DNA from: G963674505 sp964575975
GTDB lineage: Bacteria > Desulfobacterota > Desulfobacteria > Desulfobacterales > SKZT01
Assembly: GCA_964575975.1 (NCBI GenBank)
Contig: CAZNTU010000040.1
Location: 1-33,078, forward strand
Length of the DNA: 33,078 nucleotides
Direction: 5' to 3'
A model generated the notes under the pieces. The model did no database searches. It was not told where the DNA came from and saw only the letters and a list, made by a program, of their open reading frames with translations. Below are positions 1-7,585 of this stretch, in pieces. The translations under genes were made by a program, and so were the position numbers. Each line of letters opens with the position of its first letter. Within the stretch, counting starts at the first letter, position 1.

Positions 1-1589
1 TCTATTTCGAACTCGCCCAGCGACGGGGCGAAATCCTTGACGAGTTCTATGTTCCCGCCTTCGGCTTTCGCCTCTATTACGAGAGAGAGTTCCTCGGCGA
101 AGCTCAGGACGTCCACCCGCTCCCATTCGAGTTCGCGCTCCTTTGCGTAGTACAGGATGTCCAGGACCATGCCCCGGATTCGCTCCACCATGAGCTTGAC
201 GGTCTCCCAGCCCTCCCGGACCTGGGTTTCGTTCTCCTTGGAAAAGCCGGATTCCACAAGGTACATGCCTCCGTCGAGGCCCGTGAGAAGGCCTTTGATT
301 CCGTGGGAAATGGAGCCGATCAGGAAGCCGAGGGAGGAGAGATGGTCCTGGAGTTCCCGGATCTGAGTTATGTTCGCAGACATTTCCATGACCTGCTCGA
401 TTTCGCCGTCGGCGCCCAACAGCGGGGCCGTCGTGACCAGGACGTGGATTTTCTCGTTGGAGACCGAGTTCACCACCATTTCGGACTGGTGGGACAGCCC
501 GTCCTCGAACGTCTTCGCCACGGGGCACTCCTCGCAGGGGCGTTCCCGATGCTTGTAGATTTCGTGGCAGCAGCAGCCGACGCCCTCGCCGAAGTCCTCC
601 TTGAACCTGCGGTTGGTCGCCAGGATTCTGAAGGACCTGTCCTGCACGGTGATGTAGCACGGGGCCTCGTCGAAAAGCTGCTGATAGCGCTGCTCGCTGG
701 CCCGCAGCTTTTCCTGGAGCCTTTGCATTTCGGAGATGTCCGCGGAGATTTCCAGGGCCAGCTCCAGTTTTCCCTCGCTGTTTCGGATGGGGGCGGTGTG
801 AACCACCGCGGGCAGGACGGCGCCGTCCAGGTACTGGACGTTCCTCCTGCGCCTCTGCCCCGCGCCGGTCGAAAAGGTCGCGGCCACCGGGCAAGGATCG
901 GATTCCAGCAGGGACGGGTCGTCGCGGTATTCCGGATAGATTTCCCAGCTGTCGCGCCCGATCTTGTTCCCCAGCCTTTGCCTGTAGAGATCGTTGGTCG
1001 CCACGACTTTCAGACAACGATTGTGAATCGCCACGAAGCACGGCATCTCGTTGAAGTACTTGATGCCTCCTTCCAGATCCCCGGCGATGCCCTGGAGAGC
1101 CAGAGAAAGCCCCTCGACCGCCTGCCCTACGGCAGCGAGACGCTCCACCTCCACAAGACGAGCGGATTTTTCCGCGACCAGCGCCTCCAGGTTTTCCGTA
1201 TACTCCTTGAGGCGACGGCGCATGGAAATCCGCTCCGACGAACGCTTCAGGGCGATCTCGAGGATTTCGTCGTCGATGGGCTTGGTGATGAAATCGGTGG
1301 CGTCCAGCTTCAGGCACTGGATCGCCGAATCCATGTCCCCGTGGCCGGTGATCATGATGATTTCGGCGTCGGGGTTTTCCTTCTTGATTTTCTTCAAAAG
1401 CGCAAGGCCGTCCATGACCGGCATTTTGATGTCGGACAGGACAATGGAAGGATTTTCCTCTCGGAAGATTTTCAAGGCCTCCTCGCCGTTTTCGGCGAAA
1501 AGGACTTCGTATCCGCTGTCGGCCAGCGAAATGCCCAGGACCTTTCTGATCCCCTCTTCGTCATCGACAAGTAATATTTTCTCTTCCAT
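1..1589 (-). CDS. Receiver-PAS-PAS sensor histidine kinase, cut by the left window edge
   Basis: The frame is open from an ATG at 1589 to the window edge, giving about 529 residues without a stop. The N-terminus is a receiver domain: VDDEE near residues 8-12, the phospho-acceptor Asp in the SDIKMP motif, and the ITKP lysine. A coiled linker follows, then two PAS domains, then a HisKA-type H-box (SISHGIKG, His at about residue 429). The ATPase domain is mostly outside the window. The second PAS domain has a Cys-rich motif (GCCCHEIYKH...PCEECPVAKTF); the first keeps only DPCPVAATF. It lies 76 bp or more downstream of the lone receiver gene on the same strand, at the tail of the hmc block. I infer that the two form a signalling relay tied to redox state. 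An in-frame ATG at 1595 is an alternative start; neither has a strong ribosome-binding site. Confidence 0.85.
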   Translation of the reverse strand, partial: MEEKILLVDDEEGIRKVLGISLADSGYEVLFAENGEEALKIFREENPSIVLSDIKMPVMDGLALLKKIKKENPDAEIIMITGHGDMDSAIQCLKLDATDFITKPIDDEILEIALKRSSERISMRRRLKEYTENLEALVAEKSARLVEVERLAAVGQAVEGLSLALQGIAGDLEGGIKYFNEMPCFVAIHNRCLKVVATNDLYRQRLGNKIGRDSWEIYPEYRDDPSLLESDPCPVAATFSTGAGQRRRRNVQYLDGAVLPAVVHTAPIRNSEGKLELALEISADISEMQRLQEKLRASEQRYQQLFDEAPCYITVQDRSFRILATNRRFKEDFGEGVGCCCHEIYKHRERPCEECPVAKTFEDGLSHQSEMVVNSVSNEKIHVLVTTAPLLGADGEIEQVMEMSANITQIRELQDHLSSLGFLIGSISHGIKGLLTGLDGGMYLVESGFSKENETQVREGWETVKLMVERIRGMVLDILYYAKERELEWERVDVLSFAEELSLVIEAKAEGGNIELVKDFAPSLGEFEI

Positions 1590-1671
1590 TGCCATTCGCC
1601 AAGGTCGGGGTAAAGGGTAAAGTTGTTCGGAGGGAAGAAAAAGCGGCGGCGGTTCGAAAAAACGGCCGGCT

Positions 1672-2079
1672 TCACGCCTTCTCGAGCAGTCTTTTGACGA
1701 CTCCGAGCAGATCTTCATGGTCCGGGGGCTTTTCCAGGTAGGCCTCGGGTTCAGAGACTTTGTCTTCCATTTTTACGTTGAGCATTTTTAAATAGTGGAA
1801 AAACACCTCTTTCTTTACGGCGGACAACATCACCACCGGTATGTCCTTCAGCTTCGGGTCCGTTTTCAATGCCCGGTACATGAGAACGCCGCCCTCTCCG
1901 GGCATCATGACATCCAAAACGACCAGGTCCGGTCCGATCTCCCCGGCCTTCGCGATCCCCTCCCTGCCGTTCTTCGTCACGACGGCCTTGTAGCCGCTGG
2001 TCTCCAGCACGGTGGAGATGTAGACGCGCATATCGAGTTCGTCGTCCACGACCAGTATTTTTCTTCTCTCGTTTTCCAT
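1672..2079 (-). CDS. Single-domain response regulator (Rrf1-like)
   Basis: This 135-residue protein is a stand-alone receiver domain. It shows the acidic pair at residues 12-13, the phospho-acceptor Asp56 in LDVMMPG, and the conserved Lys117 in LEKP. There is no DNA-binding output domain, so it probably works by phosphorelay or protein-protein contact. In Desulfovibrio vulgaris the hmc operon is followed by the regulators rrf1 (a small response regulator) and rrf2, so this position is consistent with an Rrf1-type role; that match is from memory, not from an alignment. An insertion between the beta-4 and beta-5 elements (FFHYLKMLNVKMEDKVSEPE) is longer than in CheY. The gene sits between a repeat-filled spacer and the sensor kinase and is co-directional with both. 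Confidence 0.85.
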   Translation of the reverse strand: MENERRKILVVDDELDMRVYISTVLETSGYKAVVTKNGREGIAKAGEIGPDLVVLDVMMPGEGGVLMYRALKTDPKLKDIPVVMLSAVKKEVFFHYLKMLNVKMEDKVSEPEAYLEKPPDHEDLLGVVKRLLEKA

Positions 2080-2102
2080 GCGTCATTTTTTTGGGAGCTG
2101 TG

Positions 2103-2423
2103 CGGTTAGATATTAGGTTTTAGCCGTTAGCCGTTAGCGGCGCCGCTTTGGGATGCAACCGCCAATAAGCGTTCAATCAAACCGAATATGTCAACTTTTG
2201 TCGGGATAATCATAGCATCTTCCCCTAACTTGACATCGTAAACATAAGCCGCAACCAATTGAAATATTTCGACCTTGAGCGGTCGGGTCGCAATTCCCCC
2301 CTCAAGGGGGGAATTGCACCGCCCTCCGACCGCACGGGTCGATAAATTCGGCATGTTACCCGTTAAGTTTACAATGTCAAACTAACAGCTAAGGTCTAAC
2401 AGCTAACCGCTAAAAGCTAACCG
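2103..2423. repeat. Spacer with facing heptamer repeat arrays
   Basis: The 370-bp gap between the receiver gene and the universal stress gene holds two arrays of 7-bp units. The left array (2103-2137) has five units of the form NNNTTAG (CGGTTAG, ATATTAG, GTTTTAG, CCGTTAG, CCGTTAG). The right array (2382-2423) has six units of the form CTAANNN (CTAACAG, CTAAGGT, CTAACAG, CTAACCG, CTAAAAG, CTAACCG). The arrays are inverted relative to each other, and a perfect 12-bp inverted repeat (2098-2109 and 2417-2428) closes the segment. A 75-codon open frame (2127-2354, minus strand) lies inside. It crosses the palindrome at 2290-2317 and resembles no family I know, so I do not call it a gene. Confidence 0.7.
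2290..2317. repeat. Perfect 12-bp-stem palindrome
   Basis: GCAATTCCCCCC and GGGGGGAATTGC form a perfect 12-bp stem around a TCAA tetraloop. There is no downstream T-run on either strand, so it is not a canonical intrinsic terminator. It could be a REP-like element, an mRNA-stabilising hairpin between the stress-protein and receiver cistrons, or a mobile-element remnant. Confidence 0.75.
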
Positions 2424-2449
2424 CACAGGTGGATTTTTTTCGGACCCGG

Positions 2450-3385
2450 TTACTTGTCTTCCACGTTCAGTTCGGCGTGGTCGGGGCGGTTCACGCTGGC
2501 CACGGGGCAATTGGACCGCAGCACCACCTGCTCGACCGTGCTTCCCAGCAGCGCCAGCTCAGGGTCGATCTCCCGGGTGTGGTGCGCCATGACGATCAGG
2601 TCGGCGTTCTTCTCCCTCGAGAACTTCAAAATCTCCACGTAGGGAATTCCCTCCCAGATTTCCACCTCGTAGTTGTCGTAGCCCTGGATCTGGGAAACGT
2701 ATTTCTTGTCGATCCTTTTCCGGGCCTCCTCGATCTTCTCCTCGATCTCGGCCTGGGACGTTATTTTTCCCGAATGCACGGATGTCAAATCCAGCGCGTG
2801 GAAAATCCAAAGCTTGCTTCCGATGTGCTTCGCGAGCTGGAAGGCGAAGGTGAAGGCCGAGTCCGAGGCCTTGGAAAAATCGGTCCCGAACACGATGTTG
2901 GAAAAGTACCACAGACAGGTGGTGCAGGGCCGCGCGACGATCAGGACCGGGCAGCGGGCGCCCTTGGCCACCTTTTGCATGGTGCTGCCGACGATGGCGC
3001 GGTGCCGCATCGCGCCCTTGTCCTCCTCCCTGGAGTGGGCGCCCATGACGATCAGGTCCGCGTTCTCCTGGCGGGCCTTCCGGAGAATCTCCGTGTGGGG
3101 GGCGCCCACGACGGTCTCGATCTTCGCCGTCAGACACCCCGCCATCTGCTTGGCGTAGGTGTTGTTCATCTCGTCCACGACCCAGTCGATATAATCCGGT
3201 CCGACGGTCTCCGTCTCTCCCGTTCTCGTGTCCTTCACGGTATGGCCGAATCCCCAGTCGGGAACTCCCAGCGCGTGAAAGACGGACAGATCGGACTTGT
3301 ACTTGTTCGCCAGGTCGAAAGCAACGTGCGCCGCGTTGTCGCATGTGGGAGACGCGGTGGTTGCAAACAATATCTTCTTGAACAT
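2450..3385 (-). CDS. Tandem-domain universal stress protein (UspA family)
   Basis: The 311-residue product has two Usp domains in tandem. Each ends with the family's nucleotide-binding signature: IVGSTMQKVAKGARCPVLIV in the first and LLGSTVEQVVLRSNCPVASV in the second, each preceded by a DLIVM strand and a basic/His segment. Tandem Usp proteins bind ATP or AMP-type nucleotides and act in the cytoplasm. The start chosen is the MFKKILFA ATG at 3385, because AAGGAGGTAACA lies directly upstream; a frame extension to 3406 lacks such a site. The gene almost touches the upstream 178-residue cistron (stop at 3388). From memory, a Usp gene also sits in the Desulfovibrio tmc redox locus, so the pairing with a membrane redox complex is not unique, but the function is unknown. 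Confidence 0.9.
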   Translation of the reverse strand: MFKKILFATTASPTCDNAAHVAFDLANKYKSDLSVFHALGVPDWGFGHTVKDTRTGETETVGPDYIDWVVDEMNNTYAKQMAGCLTAKIETVVGAPHTEILRKARQENADLIVMGAHSREEDKGAMRHRAIVGSTMQKVAKGARCPVLIVARPCTTCLWYFSNIVFGTDFSKASDSAFTFAFQLAKHIGSKLWIFHALDLTSVHSGKITSQAEIEEKIEEARKRIDKKYVSQIQGYDNYEVEIWEGIPYVEILKFSREKNADLIVMAHHTREIDPELALLGSTVEQVVLRSNCPVASVNRPDHAELNVEDK

Positions 3386-3387
3386 TG

Positions 3388-3924
3388 TTACCTCCTTAAA
3401 GGGCATCCGGTGAGGGTCCCGAGAAAACTAAGCTCCCAGACGATTCCATCGATAAACTCGAACAATGTGAAAACCGTGTCGAACTGGAAAATATCCACTT
3501 GGTCGCCCATCACGACATGCCTGAGCCTTCCCAGCCCAAGCGGCACGTCCAGCAGGCTGTCAAGCCCGATATCCTTCAAATCGACACTCTCGTCGCCCCG
3601 CACCCCGTGGAGCGTTATATAGATTTCCAGACGCGGCTCGCCGGGAAAACCGATCATTTCGACGGTCTTTTCCAGTTCCAGGCGGTCCATGCCGGGATAT
3701 GCGCAGTCTTTCTCCGCGCAGGAGCGGTAGTGCTTCAGGTAAGTGACCAGAAAAGGATTGAGACGGGCCAGCAGCTCGTATTTCTCGATCATCCTGAAAA
3801 ACGTGCGCAAAGTCGCCCCCCCTGCCAATTCGACCCTGTAGCCCAAATATTCCAAGGGGGATTCCTCGAGCCTTTTTCGATTCTCGACAACCGAACCGTC
3901 GGTTTCTATCCTGACGATATTCAT
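3388..3924 (-). CDS. Conserved-looking hypothetical protein in hmc operon
   Basis: This 178-residue protein starts at an ATG at 3924 (MNIVRIETDG) and ends 2 bp before the Usp start, so it is almost certainly co-translated with it. I recognise no domain. It has no signal peptide or membrane segment. It contains two cysteines in SCAEKDCAYPGM and an acidic, aromatic C-terminal part (VVMGDQVDIFQFDTVFTLFEFIDG). The alternating hydrophobic pattern suggests a soluble alpha/beta protein. Its position between hmcF and the Usp gene suggests an accessory or regulatory role, but nothing in the sequence proves it. A longer same-frame extension upstream overlaps hmcF and is rejected as a shadow. Confidence 0.75.
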   Translation of the reverse strand: MNIVRIETDGSVVENRKRLEESPLEYLGYRVELAGGATLRTFFRMIEKYELLARLNPFLVTYLKHYRSCAEKDCAYPGMDRLELEKTVEMIGFPGEPRLEIYITLHGVRGDESVDLKDIGLDSLLDVPLGLGRLRHVVMGDQVDIFQFDTVFTLFEFIDGIVWELSFLGTLTGCPLRR

Positions 3925-3989
3925 GGCCGCTATAACCTGTTGCCCAATCCTTTTTTCGCGTTTCGTTTCGCGTTTCGCGTTTTCGCCGG

Positions 3990-5378
3990 CTACTCGTCCT
4001 CGGGCGGTCTCAAATGTTCCGGCACTATAATCATCTTGATCAGAAGCGGCTTCAAGAAGCTCCACCGGATTCCGACCTTGAAGACTTCCTCCAAGTCGCG
4101 GATGGCGTCCCAGCAGTTGTGGCAGGGGGCGATCACGAGCTTGGCGCCGGTAGCGAGAATCTGGTCCCGCTTGATTTTCAGGCCGACGTTTCTCTGCTCC
4201 CGGTATCGTCCGAGGCCGTTGAAGCCTCCTCCGCCGCCGCAACAGAAATTGTGCTCGCGGTTGGGGGTCATCTCCCGGAAATCCTCGGCGATGTAGCTCA
4301 TGATCTCGCGGGCGCAGTCCGCCAGTCCGGCGTTTCGAATGTAGTTGCAGGAATCCTGGTAGGTGACCGGCTCCTTGATTTTCTTCGCCGGATCGATCTT
4401 GAGCTTTCCGGTGCGCAGGGCTTCGGCCACCCATTCCACGTAATGGAAGCTGGGCACGGGCGTCCTGCCGTCCTTCAAACCGGCCCAGTAGGGACCTTCT
4501 ATGACGGTCGCCCTGTATGCGTGACCGCATTCCGTAACGACCATTCTCTTGGGCTTGAGCCTTCTCATGGCGTCGTAGACGGAGTTGACCTGGATTTTGC
4601 AGGCCTCCCAGTCGCCGGCGAACATTGCCAGGCTGGTCTCCTCCCAACCCTCGCTGGGGACCGTCCAGTTTTCTCCCGCCACGTGGAACAGAATCGCGGC
4701 CTCGGCCAAGTCCTCGGGGTAATGCTTTGGCTCCCTGGCGTTCACGGTGTACATGATGTCGGCGTCTTCCTTGTCCACCGGGATTTCCAGCCCCGGCCAG
4801 TCCTCGGAATACTCCTCGGCCATCCACTCGCACGTCTCGACCCAGTCGTCGGTGGTGATGTCCATCTGGGCGTTGAATATGCGGTGCATGCCGGAACCGA
4901 TCTTCAGCTCCCACGGAACGAATCCCTGGGAGTAGCACAGGCCCCTAAGATAGCCAAACATGACGCCCATGTCGATCCCGAACGGGCAGTAACTCCCGCA
5001 TCGGTTGCAGCAGGTGCATTTCGACCAGGCCGTGTCCATGCAATGCTGCATGAAACTGTTGTCCACGTCTCCCTTGCGGCGAACGATTTCCCCCAGGGTC
5101 GATTGGATTTTATACGACGGCACCTGCTCCGGGTCCTTGTCGTTGGCGAGGTACAAAAAGCAACTGTCGGCGCACAGACCGCAGTGGGCGCAAATTTCCA
5201 GCCAGGTCTTCAGCCTGGACTTCAGCGTTTTCTTCAAAGTCGCGGCAAGCGCTTCCCTGTCCACCTCGAGACGGTTCATCTCTTCGTAGTACTGCTTTCC
5301 GCTCTTGTCGGAAAGAAGCGCGTTGAGCATCTCCTTGGTCTTGCAAGGCGTCTTGTTGCAAAGAATCCCTTCAGGCAT
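3990..5378 (-). CDS. hmcF: HmcF-like cytoplasmic iron-sulfur protein with CCG domains
   Basis: The 462-residue product has two [4Fe-4S] motifs near the N-terminus (C63-C66-C69-C73 and C121-C124-C127-C131, the last followed by PFG). Cysteine-rich CCG-type domains follow: C284, C344, the C379-C380 pair ahead of a glycine run, then C419-x2-C422. This arrangement is that of the HdrD/GlpC/HmcF family, in which the CCG motif can hold a non-cubane [4Fe-4S] cluster for thiol/disulfide or electron-transfer chemistry. No signal peptide is visible, so it should be the cytoplasmic end of the complex, taking or giving electrons through the cytochrome b encoded just upstream. The stop codon is TAG. Upstream GGAATGGAAG is a fair ribosome-binding site. 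Confidence 0.92.
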   Translation of the reverse strand: MPEGILCNKTPCKTKEMLNALLSDKSGKQYYEEMNRLEVDREALAATLKKTLKSRLKTWLEICAHCGLCADSCFLYLANDKDPEQVPSYKIQSTLGEIVRRKGDVDNSFMQHCMDTAWSKCTCCNRCGSYCPFGIDMGVMFGYLRGLCYSQGFVPWELKIGSGMHRIFNAQMDITTDDWVETCEWMAEEYSEDWPGLEIPVDKEDADIMYTVNAREPKHYPEDLAEAAILFHVAGENWTVPSEGWEETSLAMFAGDWEACKIQVNSVYDAMRRLKPKRMVVTECGHAYRATVIEGPYWAGLKDGRTPVPSFHYVEWVAEALRTGKLKIDPAKKIKEPVTYQDSCNYIRNAGLADCAREIMSYIAEDFREMTPNREHNFCCGGGGGFNGLGRYREQRNVGLKIKRDQILATGAKLVIAPCHNCWDAIRDLEEVFKVGIRWSFLKPLLIKMIIVPEHLRPPEDE

Positions 5379-5449
5379 TTTCTTCCATTCCTAATTATTA
5401 AAAGGTTGTCCTTTTTTATTGTACGGAATCTACCGTATCGATCCGAATT

Positions 5450-6127
5450 CTACCACGCGAAGCCGCCGCTCTTCTGGCCGCCTCGCTTTATCCCGAAATC
5501 CATGCCCAACTGCATCCTGGTCATGAAGAAAAGGACGAAATGGCTCAGCTTCGTGAACGGAATCGCGATCAGCATGATTTCGCCGGACAAGATGTGGGCG
5601 ATCAGCCAAAAGTTGTACGAGCCCACCTGATGGAACGCCATGAACCCCGTGACGAACGGCGCCATTGCGATCGCCAGGATCAGGACATCGTACGCGGTCG
5701 TGAGAATCCGCACCTCCGGAAGGGCGATTCTTCTCAACAGCAAGAATATTCCCGCGACAATGACCACCAGCGTCATGAAGTCGGCCAATCCCTCGGGAAT
5801 GGTCGGAAGGCTGAATCCCCAGCGTTCCTGCAAAATAATATTGTGGCCTTTCAAGAATATCGGAGTAAAGATCAAGCCGATATGAAAAAGGAAAACCAGG
5901 ACCGTCATCCCCTTGTAGTATCTCCAGCTGCGGGTGCCGAAAGGCACGAGCCAAAAAAGGATCGACCTTGCCGCGCCCCTGATCCCGTGCTTCATCTCGG
6001 GCCTGTAGGCCACGCGGTCCAGCTGCCAGTCCAGGCCCCGGACATATTGCACCACCCGGTACACGATCCCCACGAAAAATACGGTAAAAGCCAGCCACGC
6101 CATCGGGCCGGTGACAAATTGGTACAT
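5450..6127 (-). CDS. hmcE: HmcE-like cytochrome b membrane subunit
   Basis: The 225-residue product has about five hydrophobic helices and resembles the NarI/HdrE/TmcC group of b-type cytochromes. Histidines inside or at the ends of helices (FLFHIGLIF, MAFHQVG, LIAHILSGEI, TKLSHFVLF) are candidate heme b ligands. The start ATG at 6127 is preceded by GAGGAG at a normal distance. It would carry electrons across the membrane between the NrfD-type subunit and periplasmic cytochrome on one side and the CCG protein on the other. The 139-bp spacer separating it from hmcD is unusually long for this operon and is mostly a heptamer repeat array. The stop codon is TAG. Confidence 0.9.
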   Translation of the reverse strand: MYQFVTGPMAWLAFTVFFVGIVYRVVQYVRGLDWQLDRVAYRPEMKHGIRGAARSILFWLVPFGTRSWRYYKGMTVLVFLFHIGLIFTPIFLKGHNIILQERWGFSLPTIPEGLADFMTLVVIVAGIFLLLRRIALPEVRILTTAYDVLILAIAMAPFVTGFMAFHQVGSYNFWLIAHILSGEIMLIAIPFTKLSHFVLFFMTRMQLGMDFGIKRGGQKSGGFAW

Positions 6128-6161
6128 GAGACTTCTCCTCGTTCCAATCCGTTAGTAAGAT

Positions 6162-6231
6162 GCTGAAAGCTGAAAGCTCGAAGCTGAAAGCTCGAAGCTC
6201 GAAGCGCGGAGCTTTGAAGCTTGAAGCTCTC
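6162..6231. repeat. Heptamer repeat array between hmcD and hmcE
   Basis: Ten consecutive 7-bp units can be read: GCTGAAA, GCTGAAA, GCTCGAA, GCTGAAA, GCTCGAA, GCTCGAA, then degenerate GCGCGGA, GCTTTGA, AGCTTGA and AGCTCTC. Because the unit is 7 bp, all three reading frames are cycled, and frames through it give Lys/Leu/Ser-rich pseudo-proteins. It lies in a transcribed intercistronic space, so it would appear in the mRNA. Phase variation by slippage would not change a protein here, but could change the spacing or folding of the spacer. Confidence 0.85.
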
Positions 6232-6266
6232 AAGCAAGGTTCAAGGTTTGGGTGCGTCAGCCGGGG

Positions 6267-6392
6267 TCAATCCTTGTCCCGTCCTGTGAGAAACGACCAG
6301 AAGGCAGTCATTCCGAGCAGGGTGGCGATAATAACAAGGTAGATTATCCCCTTGGTGAACGTGAAATATTCCTGTAGCGTATGTATTTCCAT
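6267..6392 (-). CDS. hmcD: HmcD-like 41-residue membrane peptide
   Basis: This gene is short and easily missed. The ATG at 6392 has AGGAGG nine bases upstream. The product is 41 residues: a short polar N-terminus (MEIHTLQEYFTFTKG), one hydrophobic helix (IIYLVIIATLLGMTAFW) and a charged tail (GRDKD). D. vulgaris HmcD is also a single-helix peptide of about 48 residues encoded between hmcC and hmcE, which is exactly the position here. It starts 18 bp after the hmcC stop. Its role is probably structural in the membrane complex. Confidence 0.88.
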   Translation of the reverse strand: MEIHTLQEYFTFTKGIIYLVIIATLLGMTAFWSFLTGRDKD

Positions 6393-6410
6393 GCTTGTCC
6401 TCCTTTTATG

Positions 6411-7580
6411 TCAATGCTGCGGATACTGCGGGTCTTCGTAGAGAATCGGCATTCTCGTCACGATGAACCGGAATACCAGAACGCCCACGGTAACCAGGAA
6501 CAGCGAAATCGCGATTTCGGCCATGTGGGGCATGTAACGGTCGCTGGAAGGCAGATGGTAGTTGAACGCGATCCAGGAGACGTTCAGGCGGTTGACGACG
6601 ATGCCCAACACGGTCCATGCGGCGGTATATCTGATCAGGACGGTGTTTTTGTCCCTTACGCCAACGGCGTAGAGAAAACAGGGTAGCGCCACGAAGCCGA
6701 GCATCTCCACCAAGTACCAGAAACCGTAGCCGGTGGTCAAATAATGCCAGTTGTTGTCGGCGGCGAGGCCGATCACCTTGATCGCGAAGTATCCGGCCAG
6801 GACCAGCGACGCGGCCTTGCCGAACCCCAGCGCGATGTTCTCCTTCTCCTTCATGTGCGCCTCGTCCATCTTGTTCTTGAAATATTTATAGGACAAGGTG
6901 CTTTCGAAGATCACCATGGAGAGTCCCGCGATGATGCTCGAAACGAAGAAATACACTGGAATGTAGGGCGAGTACCATAGCGGGTGGAGTTTGGACGGCG
7001 CGATCAGAAAGAGCGCTCCCAGGGAAGACTGGTGCAGGGTGGAGAGGATGACGCCGAATATGGTCAGAACCATGGTCAGCTTGATCGCGATGTTCCGCGC
7101 CCTTTCCAGTCCCAGCCATTCCAGCGCGGCGGGGGAGAACTCCAGGAAGAGCACGGTCAGATAGAGAGCGACGCACGCGGCCACTTCGAACAGGAGAGAC
7201 GTCGTGCCCTGCTGCATGATGAACGGATAGGGAAGTCTCCACGGACGGCCCACGTCGTAGTGCAGCGCCAGGACGACCAGGGCGTACCCCAGAAATCCGG
7301 TGAGTACTGCGGCGCGAACCGCGCTGTGGTAGCGTTTCATCCCGAAGATGTAAACTGCGGCGGAGGTAACGTATCCCCCGGCGGCCAGGGCGACTCCGAC
7401 CAAAAGGTCGAACCCGATCCAGATCCCCCACGGGTTGTAGTCGTCCAAGTTGGTTACGGCGGACAAGCCGCCGGTGAATCTCAGTACGGTCACTATCAGC
7501 CCTATGATGAGGATAATACCGGCAATGATGTTGAATGCCGAGTATTTGGGGCTGGCAGCATGTTCGATGGTGTCAGACAT
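6411..7580 (-). CDS. hmcC: HmcC-like NrfD-type integral membrane subunit
   Basis: The 389-residue protein is strongly hydrophobic with about nine or ten predicted helices, starting with FNIIAGIILIIGLIVTVLRF and ending with ISLFLVTVGVLVFRFIV. It has the NrfD/PsrC/HmcC pattern: PWGIWIGFDLLVGVALAAGGYV near the N-terminus and the DVGRPWR loop after helix 3. NrfD-family proteins hold a quinol-binding site and couple to a four-cluster ferredoxin subunit, here HmcB, which ends 5 bp upstream. AAGGAGG lies 11 bp before the ATG. In Hmc the quinone role is debated, so electron and proton routes should be taken as family inference. Confidence 0.93.
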   Translation of the reverse strand: MSDTIEHAASPKYSAFNIIAGIILIIGLIVTVLRFTGGLSAVTNLDDYNPWGIWIGFDLLVGVALAAGGYVTSAAVYIFGMKRYHSAVRAAVLTGFLGYALVVLALHYDVGRPWRLPYPFIMQQGTTSLLFEVAACVALYLTVLFLEFSPAALEWLGLERARNIAIKLTMVLTIFGVILSTLHQSSLGALFLIAPSKLHPLWYSPYIPVYFFVSSIIAGLSMVIFESTLSYKYFKNKMDEAHMKEKENIALGFGKAASLVLAGYFAIKVIGLAADNNWHYLTTGYGFWYLVEMLGFVALPCFLYAVGVRDKNTVLIRYTAAWTVLGIVVNRLNVSWIAFNYHLPSSDRYMPHMAEIAISLFLVTVGVLVFRFIVTRMPILYEDPQYPQH

Positions 7581-7585
7581 TGTTA

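Noticed and set aside
303..1574. Long plus-strand open frame opposite the left-edge kinase
   Set aside because: It is a high-GC antisense shadow of the kinase; the minus strand shows receiver, PAS and H-box motifs over the same interval.
2127..2354. 75-codon minus-strand frame between receiver and Usp genes
   Set aside because: It crosses the 12-bp-stem palindrome and begins in sequence next to a repeat array. It resembles no family, and there is no clear ribosome-binding site.
2382..2423. CRISPR-like array
   Set aside because: The unit is only 7 bp and there are no spacers between units; no cas genes are present.
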